From contig NZ_QTVN01000013.1 of NCBI RefSeq assembly GCF_003460605.1, positions 1-64,000 of the forward strand: a stretch of 64,000 nt of DNA, in the 5' to 3' direction. Positions 41,124 to 50,665 of the stretch are shown one piece after another (position 1 is the stretch's first letter; the number at the start of each line of letters is the position of its first letter). The notes beneath the pieces were generated by a model that was not told the DNA's origin, ran no database searches, and saw nothing but the letters and a program-made list of their open reading frames with translations. The position numbers were made by a program, and so were the translations under genes. Origin of the DNA: Ruminococcus sp. AF31-8BH. GTDB lineage: Bacteria > Bacillota > Clostridia > Lachnospirales > Lachnospiraceae.

Positions 41124-41717
41124 TTATTTCCTGTTCTGACTTATCACTTCACGGATTTTCGCCCGTATTCTCTGCAGGGCATTGTCAATGGATTTCGGGG
41201 ATTTTCCCAGGATTCTGCCGATCTCCACATAGCCTTCCCCCTTCAGGTACAGATCCAGCACCTTATTCTCCATGGGGCTTAAATAGTCAGAAATTTTCTG
41301 CTGAAGATCCCGGGTGGTTTCCTGGTCAATGATGATCTCCTCCGGATTTTCCACGCTAAGCTCCCAGATGGGACTGCTCTCGTCCTCCTGGTTCAACGAA
41401 ACATAGGAATTCAAAGGCAGATGCTTCTGGCGGTTGGAATTCTGGATGGCGCTGTAGATCTGGCGGTCAATGCACATTCTTGCGAAGGTGGCAAAGGTGG
41501 CCTCCCTGCCTGGCTGAAAGTCACGGACTGCCTTAAACAGCCCGATCATTCCCTCCTGAATCAGGTCATCGGTATCTCCGCCTATGAGAAACATGGCCCT
41601 GGCTTTCTGACGCACAAGGCCTTTATATTTCTCCATGAGATAATCCTCAATAATGGTTTCTCCATCCCGCAGACGGGCGATCAGTTCTTCATCACTTATA
41701 TTATCGAACTTTCCCAT
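41124..41717 (-). CDS. sigH: RNA polymerase sigma-H factor
   Basis: Sigma-H drives early sporulation and stationary-phase genes. The 197-residue protein has region 2 (LVRQKARAMFLIGGDTDDLIQEGMIGLFKAVRDFQ, with the F-x-x-FA segment), the 2.4 helix RMCIDRQIYSAI, and region 4 (VEIGRILGKSPKSIDNALQRIRAK). Its place after rlmB and mrnC is the conserved sigH position in Clostridia and Bacilli. It is 14 bases after the rlmB stop, and immediately upstream of the surface-fibre operon, which has its own promoter. Confidence 0.94.
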   Translation of the reverse strand: MGKFDNISDEELIARLRDGETIIEDYLMEKYKGLVRQKARAMFLIGGDTDDLIQEGMIGLFKAVRDFQPGREATFATFARMCIDRQIYSAIQNSNRQKHLPLNSYVSLNQEDESSPIWELSVENPEEIIIDQETTRDLQQKISDYLSPMENKVLDLYLKGEGYVEIGRILGKSPKSIDNALQRIRAKIREVISQNRK

Positions 41718-41731
41718 AGTTCCTCCGGATT

Positions 41732-42463
41732 TTATTTCATTCTCTGGCGGACTACCTCATAGGCAAGGATTCCTGCTGCCACAGACGCATTCAGGGAGTC
41801 GATATCTCCCTTCATGGGAATGGCTGCCGCAAAGTCACATTTTTCTTTTACAAGACGGCTGACGCCCTCTCCTTCATTGCCAATCACGACGCCCATAGGA
41901 CCTGTGAGATTCAGGTTGTACATCAGTTCTCCGCCCATATCTGCGCATACGAACCACATGCCCTCTTTTTTCAGCTCCTCAATGGTCTGTCCAAGGTTGG
42001 AAACCTTGGCAACCGGAGTGTAGTTCAGGGCACCTGCAGATGTCTTGGCAACCGTGGATGTCAGTCCTACTGCGTGTCTTTTGGGGATGATCACCCCGTG
42101 AGCTCCTGCAAGGTTGGCTGTACGGATGATGGCGCCCAGGTTGTGGGGATCCTCAATGTCATCCAGCAGGAAAACAAAAGGAGCCTCCCCCTTTTCCCTT
42201 GCTTTTTCCAGAATGTCCTCCACTGTGGAATATTCGTAGGCTGCCACCTGTGCGATCACGCCCTGATGAGCACCGGTCTCGCTTAACTGGTCCAGCCGCT
42301 CCTTCTGTACAAAATTTATAATCGTATCTTTTTTTCTTGCTTCTCTTATAATGGTGCGCACCGGTCCGTCCTGGCATCTGTCCAGCACGAAAAGCTTGTC
42401 CACGCATTTGCCTGAACGGAATGCTTCCAGTACCGCATTTCTTCCTTCAATCTGCTCGCTCAT
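41732..42463 (-). CDS. rlmB: 23S rRNA 2'-O-ribose methyltransferase RlmB
   Basis: A SPOUT methyltransferase that modifies G2251. The 243-residue protein has the N-terminal substrate-binding part (IEGRNAVLEAFRSGK) and the SpoU motifs DDIEDPHNLGAIIRTA, VVIGNEGEGVSRLV and IPMKGDIDSLNASVAAGIL. It sits between mrnC and sigH. Confidence 0.95.
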   Translation of the reverse strand: MSEQIEGRNAVLEAFRSGKCVDKLFVLDRCQDGPVRTIIREARKKDTIINFVQKERLDQLSETGAHQGVIAQVAAYEYSTVEDILEKAREKGEAPFVFLLDDIEDPHNLGAIIRTANLAGAHGVIIPKRHAVGLTSTVAKTSAGALNYTPVAKVSNLGQTIEELKKEGMWFVCADMGGELMYNLNLTGPMGVVIGNEGEGVSRLVKEKCDFAAAIPMKGDIDSLNASVAAGILAYEVVRQRMK

Positions 42464-42482
42464 TTGCAGCCTCCTGTTTTTC

Positions 42483-42908
42483 CTATAAACTCTCTTCCGG
42501 GATTCCCTTTCTTACCAGCTCCACAATTCTGGAATAATCCTCCTTCAGGTACAGATAGCCCATCAGCGCTTCAAAGCCTGTGGCTCTTCTGTAGTCTGCC
42601 ATTGTGGCGTGCTTCGCCATTGTGGGGGAATGTGCATTTCTTCCCCTTTTGTAGACGGCCAGCTCTTCTTCTGTAAGAATGGGCTCCAGAGTCTCCATCA
42701 TTTTGGACTGTGCCCCTGCCTTCACCAGGCTGCTTGCATGCTTATGAAGCTGATTGACCGGACAGTTGCCTTTTTTTACAAGGATGGTCCGGATCACCAG
42801 CTCATAGACGCCGTCACCGATATAGGCCAGTGTCAGCGGGGAGTAAGTCCGCAGATCCCGGTCTTTTAAGCCAAACAGCTCTTTTAATTCATTTAAGCCC
42901 GTTTCCAT
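42483..42908 (-). CDS. mrnC: Mini-ribonuclease III
   Basis: MrnC trims 23S rRNA ends. The 141-residue protein is a lone RNase III catalytic domain with the LAYIGDGVYELVIRTIL signature, and no RNA-binding domain. The ATG overlaps the cysS stop region by about 16 bases, consistent with the usual cysS-mrnC pairing. Confidence 0.94.
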   Translation of the reverse strand: METGLNELKELFGLKDRDLRTYSPLTLAYIGDGVYELVIRTILVKKGNCPVNQLHKHASSLVKAGAQSKMMETLEPILTEEELAVYKRGRNAHSPTMAKHATMADYRRATGFEALMGYLYLKEDYSRIVELVRKGIPEESL

Positions 42909-44302
42909 TTTACTCCTTCGCGTGTATCCTTCAGAATAATTCCTTTTGCCAGAAGCTCATCGCGGATCTCGTCTGCTCTTGCAAAATTCTTTGCCTTTCT
43001 TGCTTCCTGGCGCTCCTGGATCAGATCTTCGATCTCTTTGTCCAGAATCTCTTCTTTCTTCACTGCAATAATACCAAGCACATCGCAAAGCTTTACAAGG
43101 AGTTCAAGAAGTCCTGCTGCAAATGCTTTGCTGCTCTCTTCTGTTACATTGGTATTGGCAAATTTCACCAGCTCAAATACAGCTGCAAGTGCATCGGCAG
43201 TATTGAAATCGTCATCCATTGCCTCTTCAAATTTCTTCACAAAGCCGGATGCCTCTGCAAGAAGTGCCTGTTCCTGCTCTGTCAGGTCTGCTGCCTGTGC
43301 ATTGTCCTTGTGGTCCTTCAGGCTTGCTGCTGCATCTGTGATTCTCTCCAGTGCGTTCTTGGAGGATTCCATAAGGTCAGCGCTGAAGTTCAGCGGGCTT
43401 CTGTAATGTGCATTAAGCATGAAGAAGCGGAGTACCTGAAGATCGTACTGCTCGCTGATCTCACGGACAGTGCGGAAGTTTCCAAGGGACTTGGACATCT
43501 TGCGGTTGTCAATGTTCAGGAATGCGTTGTGCATCCAGTATCTTGCAAAAATCTTATCGTTGCAGCACTCGCTCTGTGCGATCTCATTCTCATGGTGCGG
43601 GAAGATCAGGTCCTCTCCGCCAGCGTGAATATCGATCTCCTCTCCAAGATATTTCTTAGACATTACAGAGCACTCAATGTGCCAGCCCGGACGGCCGTCA
43701 CACCATGGAGAAGTCCAGTATGGCTCGCCTTCCTTCTTCGGCTTCCAGAGAACGAAATCAAGGGGATCTTCCTTCTGGTCCTCGCCGGACACCTGAAGTG
43801 CACGGAATCCGGACTGAAGATCGTCCAGGTTCTTATGGGAAAGCTTGCCGTATTCTTTAAATTTCTTCACACGGAAATACACGGTTCCGTCAGATGCCGC
43901 ATAAGCGTAGCCCTTGTCCATAAGGGTCTGGATCATGCTGATCATGCCGTCGATTTCCTGGGTTGCCTGAGGATGTGTGGTAGCCGGCTTTACATTCATG
44001 CCAGCCATATCCTTCTTGCACTCTGCAATGTATCTGGTGGAAACCTCCTCTGCGGAAACGCCCTCCTCGATTGCTTTCTTGATGATCTTGTCATCTACGT
44101 CTGTAAAGTTGGATACGTAGTTTACTTCATATCCCTTATATTCCAGATAACGGCGAACAGTATCAAAAATGATCATCGGACGTGCATTTCCGATGTGGAT
44201 CAGATTGTATACAGTCGGTCCGCAAACATACATTTTTACCTTTCCCTCTTCAAGGGGTACGAATTCCTCTTTCTGACGGGTCAGTGTGTTAAAAATCTTC
44301 AT
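42893..44302 (-). CDS. cysS: Cysteinyl-tRNA synthetase
   Basis: The 469-residue class I enzyme has the HIGH-type motif PTVYNLIHIGNARPMI, zinc-binding Cys and His residues (near CGPT, CSVMS and HHENE), WHIECSVM and the KMSKS motif RKMSKSLGNF. It charges cysteine; the catalytic core is complete. It is followed by mrnC with an overlap. Confidence 0.97.
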   Translation of the reverse strand: MKIFNTLTRQKEEFVPLEEGKVKMYVCGPTVYNLIHIGNARPMIIFDTVRRYLEYKGYEVNYVSNFTDVDDKIIKKAIEEGVSAEEVSTRYIAECKKDMAGMNVKPATTHPQATQEIDGMISMIQTLMDKGYAYAASDGTVYFRVKKFKEYGKLSHKNLDDLQSGFRALQVSGEDQKEDPLDFVLWKPKKEGEPYWTSPWCDGRPGWHIECSVMSKKYLGEEIDIHAGGEDLIFPHHENEIAQSECCNDKIFARYWMHNAFLNIDNRKMSKSLGNFRTVREISEQYDLQVLRFFMLNAHYRSPLNFSADLMESSKNALERITDAAASLKDHKDNAQAADLTEQEQALLAEASGFVKKFEEAMDDDFNTADALAAVFELVKFANTNVTEESSKAFAAGLLELLVKLCDVLGIIAVKKEEILDKEIEDLIQERQEARKAKNFARADEIRDELLAKGIILKDTREGVKWKRA

Positions 44303-44323
44303 TGTAGTTCTCCCTCCGGTCCT

Positions 44324-44800
44324 TTATTTCTTCTTGTACAAAAGGCAGACAGCCTGGGATGCAATTCCCTCTTCTCTTCCGGTAAAGCCAAGCTTCTCCT
44401 CTGTGGTTGCCTTAATGTTCAGACATTCCTCATCCATGTGAAGAGCTCTGGCAATGTTTGCTCTCATCTGCGGAATATGAGGTGCCATCTTAGGCTTCTG
44501 GGCGATGATCACTGCATCAATATTGCCCACACCGTATCCCTTCTCATCAAGAAGAGCTGCCACATGCTCCAGAAGCTTCACACTGGAAATTCCCTCGTAT
44601 GCCGGGTCTGTATCTGGAAAATGCTGTCCGATATCTCCAAGAGCTGCTGCGCCAAGAAGCGCATCCATAATGGCGTGGATCAGAACATCGGCATCCGAAT
44701 GTCCAAGAAGGCCTTTTTCCCAGGGAATCTTCACGCCTCCAAGAATCAGGTCCCGGTCCTCTGTCAGTCTGTGTACATCATATCCCATTCCAACTCTCAT
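44324..44800 (-). CDS. ispF: 2-C-methyl-D-erythritol 2,4-cyclodiphosphate synthase
   Basis: IspF acts in the non-mevalonate isoprenoid pathway. The 158-residue protein has GMGYDVHRL (metal-binding Asp and His), [24 protein letters not shown] and [13 protein letters not shown] prefer the ATG at 44800, the normal start in the family; an in-frame GTG at 44812 is possible. It is first in the ispF-cysS-mrnC-rlmB-sigH group. Confidence 0.96.
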   Translation of the reverse strand: MRVGMGYDVHRLTEDRDLILGGVKIPWEKGLLGHSDADVLIHAIMDALLGAAALGDIGQHFPDTDPAYEGISSVKLLEHVAALLDEKGYGVGNIDAVIIAQKPKMAPHIPQMRANIARALHMDEECLNIKATTEEKLGFTGREEGIASQAVCLLYKKK

Positions 44801-44943
44801 AAGATTTTCCACTATTTTGCCCTGCCTTTCTTTTATAAAAAAGGATTCTTCTCATTGGTGATCCAGGCTGCTGCCTGAACCGTTCAAAAAATCCCCATGC
44901 TATCGTTGGCTATTATACATGATTTTCGTTTAAAAAGCAACGG

Positions 44944-44974
44944 AAAAAGACCTCCCGGTGAATCCGGAAGGTCT
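44944..44974 (-). terminator. Terminator of ridA
   Basis: On the minus strand AGACCTTCCGG pairs with CCGGGAGGTCT (one mismatch, 5-base loop), followed by TTTTCC. Confidence 0.8.
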
Positions 44975-45045
44975 CGTTCTAAACCGTACAGTGAAAACCA
45001 AGTTCCATCATACGGCATGGTTCTGACAAACGTCATATGTAATCA

Positions 45046-45420
45046 TCAGTCAACGGCTGCGATTACCTCTACCTCGCAGAGTACGTTCTTCGGAAGTGTC
45101 TTCACTGCTACGCAGGAACGTGCCGGCTTGTTTACAAAGTATTTCGCATATACTTCGTTAAACTTGGCAAAATCTCCCATGTCAGCAAGGAAACAGGTAG
45201 TCTTGACAGCGTTCTCAAAGCTGCTTCCAGCTTCTTTCAGAACTTCGCCCAGGTTCTTCATAACCTGCTCAGCCTGAACCTCGATGGTGTCTCCGCTGAT
45301 CTCGCCTGTTGCAGGATCAACCGGGATCTGTCCGGATGTAAATAATACTCCGTTTAAAATCATAGCCTGTGAATATGGTCCGATTGCTGCTGGTGCCTTA
45401 TCTGTGTAAACTACTTTCAT
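45046..45420 (-). CDS. ridA: RidA-family enamine/imine deaminase
   Basis: RidA removes reactive enamine/imine intermediates formed by PLP enzymes. The 124-residue protein has the family's AIGPYSQAMILNGVLFTSGQIPVDPATGEI, the conserved Arg in KPARSCVAVKTLPKNVLCEVEVIA and the ending EVIA. It is a single-gene unit with a promoter and a terminator. Confidence 0.95.
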   Translation of the reverse strand: MKVVYTDKAPAAIGPYSQAMILNGVLFTSGQIPVDPATGEISGDTIEVQAEQVMKNLGEVLKEAGSSFENAVKTTCFLADMGDFAKFNEVYAKYFVNKPARSCVAVKTLPKNVLCEVEVIAAVD

Positions 45421-45459
45421 GATAAAAATCTCCTTTCTAAATCGCCTCTTGTTATGTTC

Positions 45460-45488
45460 ATGCTATCGCAAAATTTTGTTAGTGTCAA
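45460..45488 (-). promoter_or_regulatory. Promoter of ridA
   Basis: TTGACA (45483-45488), 17 bases, TAGCAT (45460-45465) on the minus strand, about 40 bases before the ATG. Confidence 0.75.
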
Positions 45489-45523
45489 GCAATTTTTTTG
45501 GATAGCAGCTGTCATTTCTTTCA

Positions 45524-46768
45524 CTACCAGTTCAGTGCATAGTACGTCAGCGCCGAGATCATCCGGATATTGGAAACAGCGGTCTCTTCCGTGCCTCCGT
45601 TCTCCGACATCACGCACAGAACATAGTCCGTCCGGTCTCCGTATACAATGGCAATGTCATGCTGATTGCTGTCGTTTTCCCCGGTTTTGTTGGCTATGGT
45701 GATGGAATCCGTAAGACCGCCTGGGATCTTGGTTCTTGTGTCCTGCATAAGAAGGAAGGACAGCATCTGGCTGGAGGCTTCCTCACTGACGCACTCGCCC
45801 CGGTAAATGCTCTCCAGCAGTTTTCCGCAGTCCTCCACAGATGTGGTGTTGCTGCCGCCCAGTCCCACCGGCTCTGTACTGGAAGGCGCAAGAGTGTGCA
45901 GCACAGCGGTTTCCTGATAGCCCTGGCCCCGAAGGAAACGGTTGATCACCCTTGCCCCTGCATTAAACTGCATGGACGGAGTCTGAAGCCTTACCATCTC
46001 ATTGAAGGATTCATTGTCGCTGAAGGTTACCATGTTCTCTGTCAGTGCATACAGCTTGTTCAGAACGGTATCGCTGAGGGGTTCTGCTTTCAGGATTGTT
46101 CCCTCCTGCACACGGAGACGATCCATATTTTCATAGCTGGCTGCCATGACAAATGCCTTGATCACGCTCGCTGAGGTCATAGACTGATTGTTGATGGAAA
46201 ACTGTTCGCCGCTGCCTAAATCCTTCACATAAACGCTCCACTGCCCTTCAAAACCGTTTAGCAGCTCTTCCAGCTTTTTTTCCAGACTGTCTGTGCCTGG
46301 CTTTACCAGCTCTTTTATTTTTCCATCTGTCTCCACGGTCAGTCCCTGAACCGTCACGCCGCCAGAAGATAAGCTTCCGGTCTGCTCATCAAAATAATAA
46401 TAGCCGTCAAACAGCTGCCCCTGGCACCGCATTCTGGAAACATAGTGAATGCCGCCTTCCAGCGCCAGCCGTCCACTCTCATCGTGATAGTAATAGCCGT
46501 CCAAAACCTTTCCGTCTACTGCAAAATGATCAAAATAATGAACTGCGCATCGGACATCCGGGGAACCATCCTGGTCCACACAGTAAAGCCCGTCGTCCTC
46601 TTTTTTTATATATTTGCCGCTATTCTCAAAAACAGACAGATCCTCGCCGTTCGCATAGACCGTGGCTGTCAGCTTTTCCCCAGTCAGAGTTCCCGGCTGC
46701 GGCGCGAACATTCCGGATATTCCCAGAATCGCCGCAGCCATAATTTTCAAATACTGCACTTTTTTCAT
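45524..46768 (-). CDS. Exported beta-lactamase-fold serine hydrolase with cell-wall-binding repeats
   Basis: The 414-residue product has a signal peptide (about 1-27), two to three choline/cell-wall-binding type repeats (YYHDESGRLALEGG, DGYYYFDEQTGSLSSGG, residues about 90-150), then a class A beta-lactamase-like catalytic domain. Its motifs are SxxK in TSASVIKAF, SDN in FSDNESFN and KTG in IANKTGEN. Enzymes of this kind can be beta-lactamases or murein-related hydrolases. The class A loop E-x-x-L-N is not clear, so I do not call resistance. Confidence 0.82.
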   Translation of the reverse strand: MKKVQYLKIMAAAILGISGMFAPQPGTLTGEKLTATVYANGEDLSVFENSGKYIKKEDDGLYCVDQDGSPDVRCAVHYFDHFAVDGKVLDGYYYHDESGRLALEGGIHYVSRMRCQGQLFDGYYYFDEQTGSLSSGGVTVQGLTVETDGKIKELVKPGTDSLEKKLEELLNGFEGQWSVYVKDLGSGEQFSINNQSMTSASVIKAFVMAASYENMDRLRVQEGTILKAEPLSDTVLNKLYALTENMVTFSDNESFNEMVRLQTPSMQFNAGARVINRFLRGQGYQETAVLHTLAPSSTEPVGLGGSNTTSVEDCGKLLESIYRGECVSEEASSQMLSFLLMQDTRTKIPGGLTDSITIANKTGENDSNQHDIAIVYGDRTDYVLCVMSENGGTEETAVSNIRMISALTYYALNW

Positions 46769-46830
46769 TCTGTTCTCCTTTTTGGTTAAGGGCAGTATAA
46801 CTGTTTTTCCACCACAGTGCAACTGTTTCT

Positions 46831-49179
46831 TTATTTTGCCATTTCCCAGAACCGTTTCAGCTGCTCCTCCACATTGGACAATGTGCAGGTTTTCCGGTCA
46901 TTCCACTCTACGGGGAAAAGGCTGCTGTACTCTCTTTGCCGGAAACGCTCGTCCAGAAGCAGGATCACGCCCTTATCCTCTCTTGTGCGGATCACCCGGC
47001 CGGCTGCCTGCAGTACCTTGTTCATCCCCGGATAGCGATACGCATAATCGAATCCGTTCTCTCCCTTTTCGCTGTAAAAAGAACGCAGGATTTCCCTTTC
47101 ATTTCCCAGCTGGGGCAGCCCGGTTCCCACCATAATGGCTCCGATCAGCTTCTCTCCCATCAGGTCGATCCCCTCTGAAAAAATCCCTCCCATAATGCAA
47201 AAGGCCACAAGGGAATCCTGATTGTGCTCGAACTCTTCCAGAAATTCTTCCCTTTCGCTTTCCTTCATGGAGCTGTTCTGGCAGATGCAGCGCACCCAGT
47301 TTACTGAAAATTCTTCGTCAAAAATCCGGTAAACCTCTTCCAGCATCTTGTAGGATGGGAAAAATACCATATAGTTTCCCTTTTTCTGCCACACTGTTTT
47401 TGCAATATATTCCGCGATTCTGCGGTATTCCTCGTAGCTGCGGCGGGTGTATAAGGTGCTCACATCACAGGCATTCAGGATACAGCGTTTTTCCTGGGAA
47501 AAAGGAGATTCCACGTAAATCCCGTAGTCATCCGCCCTGCAGCTTAAAAGCTTCCGATAATAGCTCATCGGCAGAAGAGTTGCGGAAAAGAACACAGCGC
47601 TGCGGCCTTTTTTCAGGTACTCTCCCAGATTGGCTGCCGGATTCACACAGAACAGCTTCAGCCGGAAACGCCCGTCCGCTCCATTTTCCGCATAAACCAC
47701 GTAGTTCTCATCCACCAGCTCTGCAATGTTCAGAAAATTCCGCACATCAAAATAAAACTGCCGTACCTCGTCTTCCAGTTCTGCATCTTTATGTTCTTCC
47801 AGAAACATATCGAATTCTCCCTGGATTTTCAAAGCCATCATAGTAATGGTGCCTGTTCCCGGAAGGATTCTGTAAGTTTCGCATTCTTCCTGCAGTTCCT
47901 TCAGCTGATGGTTCAGCTTTCCAAGAAACCGATACAGCTTCGGTGCCTTGTCCTTCATTTTTTGGCGAGCCAGCACTGCATCCTCCTTGCAGATGGCAGC
48001 GCTGTACATTTCACGGCCGCGCTCTACCAGATTGTGGGCCTCATCAATGAGAAAAATATAGTCTCCGCCCACGCCTTCCCCGAAAAACCGTTTCAGATGC
48101 ACCGTAGGATCAAACACATAATTATAGTCGCAGATCACTGCATCCACCCACAGCGCAAGATCCAGACACATCTCAAAGGGACACACCTGCCGCTTCTCGG
48201 CCTGGCCAAGGATGGTCTGCCTGTCATAGACATGAGAGGAGGTCCACAGCTCATAAACCGCATCATTGACCCGGTCGAAATGGCCTTTGGCATAGGGACA
48301 ATGGGCAGGATTACATTTCGTCTCCTCCATAAAGCAGAGCTTATCCTTGGCCGTGATGGTCACCACCTTGTATTTCATGCCTTTTTCCTGAAGAACCGCA
48401 AAAGCCTCCTCCGCCACAGTTCTGGTAATGGTCTTGGCAGTAAGGTAAAAAATGGTCTCCCCTTTTCCCTCGCCCACAGCGCGGACAGCCGGGAAAATAG
48501 TGGACATAGTTTTTCCAACGCCTGTAGGAGCCTGGATGAAGATCTGCCTGCCAGCGCTGATGGAATGGTAGACGCTTCCCACCATTTTCCGCTGGCCTTC
48601 CCTGTACGGGAACGGAAATTCCAGATTCTGCAGGGATTCGTTTCGTTCCTTCTTCCATTTCAGGCTGTAGCTCAGCCACTTGTGATATTCATCCAGAAGT
48701 TTTTGGTACCAGTCACTCAAATCTTCTATGGAAAAAACCTCGCGGAACCGTTTTATCTCTTCGGTGTCCAGATTGGCGTAGGTCATCTGAATTCCAATGG
48801 AAGACAGATTCTCCTCCATGGCCACAATATAACCGTAACACATGGCCTGTGCCTTGTGAACAGCGACTGGCTGCTCCAGCTTTTCCACATTTCCGTAGAT
48901 TCCCTTGATCTCATCGATCCAGGTGGTTTCCTCCTCTGTGAAAATGCCATCGGCCCGGCCTTCCACCTGGATGGAAAGGTCCTCATAGCTGCTCTCGCGT
49001 TTCAGTGCCACCTCAGCCCGGTAATCCCCGTCCATCTGCTTCTGAAGCTTGCGGTGGAGTCTGCTGCCTTTTAGCATGGCCTCTTTGTCCATGGTTCCCC
49101 TGCGGCTGTCAAGATCCCCGCTTCGCAATATAAATTCCACAAGATTTCTCACTGATATTCGTGTTACTGGTTTCTCCAT
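46831..49179 (-). CDS. Nuclease-helicase fusion: Cas4/RecB-like domain plus XPD/DinG helicase
   Basis: The 783-residue protein has an N-terminal PD-(D/E)xK nuclease-like domain with GRADGIF and the WIDEIKG catalytic set (about 70-110), then a superfamily 2 helicase core of XPD/DinG type: APTGVGKTMS (Walker A), a Cys-rich Fe-S region (Cys spread from CFMEETKCNPAHCPY to CPFEMC), DEAHN, and the C-terminal RNA-free motifs GRVIRTREDKG. I chose the ATG at 49179 behind AGGAG; a longer frame has no good site. DNA repair or R-loop removal is likely; partners are not seen. Confidence 0.85.
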   Translation of the reverse strand: MEKPVTRISVRNLVEFILRSGDLDSRRGTMDKEAMLKGSRLHRKLQKQMDGDYRAEVALKRESSYEDLSIQVEGRADGIFTEEETTWIDEIKGIYGNVEKLEQPVAVHKAQAMCYGYIVAMEENLSSIGIQMTYANLDTEEIKRFREVFSIEDLSDWYQKLLDEYHKWLSYSLKWKKERNESLQNLEFPFPYREGQRKMVGSVYHSISAGRQIFIQAPTGVGKTMSTIFPAVRAVGEGKGETIFYLTAKTITRTVAEEAFAVLQEKGMKYKVVTITAKDKLCFMEETKCNPAHCPYAKGHFDRVNDAVYELWTSSHVYDRQTILGQAEKRQVCPFEMCLDLALWVDAVICDYNYVFDPTVHLKRFFGEGVGGDYIFLIDEAHNLVERGREMYSAAICKEDAVLARQKMKDKAPKLYRFLGKLNHQLKELQEECETYRILPGTGTITMMALKIQGEFDMFLEEHKDAELEDEVRQFYFDVRNFLNIAELVDENYVVYAENGADGRFRLKLFCVNPAANLGEYLKKGRSAVFFSATLLPMSYYRKLLSCRADDYGIYVESPFSQEKRCILNACDVSTLYTRRSYEEYRRIAEYIAKTVWQKKGNYMVFFPSYKMLEEVYRIFDEEFSVNWVRCICQNSSMKESEREEFLEEFEHNQDSLVAFCIMGGIFSEGIDLMGEKLIGAIMVGTGLPQLGNEREILRSFYSEKGENGFDYAYRYPGMNKVLQAAGRVIRTREDKGVILLLDERFRQREYSSLFPVEWNDRKTCTLSNVEEQLKRFWEMAK

Positions 49180-49310
49180 CCCATGCTCCTGTCTTTGATC
49201 CCGGCGCCTGTTGCTGCCGAAAAAAGGAGCCATAAGCCAATATTTCCACACATCTGATGGGAAAGGAGGCTTACAACTCCTGTTTTATTTTCTTAAACTT
49301 TGTACCTGCC

Positions 49311-50630
49311 TTACATCTGTGTCAGCACAAAAATATCATAAATTGCCTTCACTGCATTCTCAAAATCACGGTTCTCCACACCGATGATAATGTTCAGCTC
49401 ACTGGATCCCTGGTCGATCATCTTCACGTTTACATTGGCATGTGCCAGTGCAGAGAAGATTCTTCCTGCAGTACCTCTTGTGGATTTCATTCCACGGCCA
49501 ACCACTGCAATCAGTGCCAGGTCAGATTCCATCTCCACGAAATCCGGCTGAACCAGACGATGGATTCCTGCGATTACCTGCTGCTCTTTTTCCTCGAATT
49601 CATCCTGGTGAACGTATACTGTCATAGTATCAATTCCGGATGGAACGTGCTCGAAGCTGATTCCCTGATCTTCGAATACCTGAAGTACCTTTCTGCCAAA
49701 ACCGATTTCGCTGTTCATCATGGATTTCTCAATGTTGATGGAGCAGAAGCCCTTCTTGCCTGCAATACCGGTAATGGTGTATTTCGGCTTACGGCAGGTG
49801 CTCTCTACAATGAAGGTACCTTTGTCGTCCGGACGGTTGGTATTGCGGATGTTGATCGGGATTCCCTCTTTTCTTACCGGGAAAATTGCATCCTCGTGAA
49901 GGACAGTGGCTCCCATGTAGGAAAGCTCACGAAGCTCACGGTAGGTGATGGTCTCGATCACTGCAGGATCCTTCACGATTCTTGGGTCTGTTACAAGGAA
50001 ACCGGATACATCTGTCCAGTTCTCATACATATCAGCTTTTATTGCCTTGGCAACCAAGGAACCAGTTACGTCAGAACCGCCTCTTGAGAAGGTAGTAACA
50101 GTTCCGTCTTCTTTCGCACCATAAAAGCCAGGTACTACTGCATTCTCACATTTGGAAAGTCTCTTGCCCAAAAGCTTGTCTGTTTTCTCGGAATCCAGAT
50201 TGCCATTTTTGTCAAAGCGGATCACATCTGCTGCATCTACAAATTCATAGCCAAGATATGCTGCCATTACTTTACCATTCAGATATTCTCCTCTGGATGC
50301 TGCATAATCTCTGCCGATCTGTGCCTTGAAGTTCTCTTTGATCACCTGGAAATCCTCATCCAGGGAAAAGGTAAGGGAAAGACCTTTAATAATCTCATTG
50401 TAACGGGATTTGATCTCCTCTAAAATTTTCTCGAAATCCCCATCCTTTGCAGCTGCATCATAACAGCTGTACAGAAGGTCTGTTACCTTGGTATCACCGT
50501 CGAATCTCTTGCCAGGTGCGGATGGAACAACGAAACGTCTGCTCTCCTCACTTCTGATAATGTCTCCCACTTTCTCAAACTGCTCCGCATTAGCAAGGGA
50601 GCTTCCGCCAAACTTTACTACTTTTTTCAT
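49311..50630 (-). CDS. lysC: Aspartate kinase
   Basis: It phosphorylates aspartate for lysine, threonine and methionine synthesis. The 439-residue protein has the substrate motif VKFGGSSLANAEQF, the GFYGAKEDGTVTTFSRGGSDVTG nucleotide loop and two C-terminal ACT domains (about 300-439) of the feedback-sensing type. It is a single gene, about 35 bases from trmO. Confidence 0.95.
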   Translation of the reverse strand: MKKVVKFGGSSLANAEQFEKVGDIIRSEESRRFVVPSAPGKRFDGDTKVTDLLYSCYDAAAKDGDFEKILEEIKSRYNEIIKGLSLTFSLDEDFQVIKENFKAQIGRDYAASRGEYLNGKVMAAYLGYEFVDAADVIRFDKNGNLDSEKTDKLLGKRLSKCENAVVPGFYGAKEDGTVTTFSRGGSDVTGSLVAKAIKADMYENWTDVSGFLVTDPRIVKDPAVIETITYRELRELSYMGATVLHEDAIFPVRKEGIPINIRNTNRPDDKGTFIVESTCRKPKYTITGIAGKKGFCSINIEKSMMNSEIGFGRKVLQVFEDQGISFEHVPSGIDTMTVYVHQDEFEEKEQQVIAGIHRLVQPDFVEMESDLALIAVVGRGMKSTRGTAGRIFSALAHANVNVKMIDQGSSELNIIIGVENRDFENAVKAIYDIFVLTQM

Positions 50631-50665
50631 AATCCTTGTGCTCCTCGAAAAACTTTTTCTCCATT

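Noticed and set aside
42830..44878. A 682-residue open frame on the plus strand opposite cysS and ispF
   Set aside because: It is the antisense shadow of two clear minus-strand genes. Its product is Cys/Leu/His-rich with no motif, and it has no ribosome site.
47791..49074. A 427-residue plus-strand frame across the helicase gene
   Set aside because: Shadow of the minus-strand helicase; low-complexity product and no start signals.
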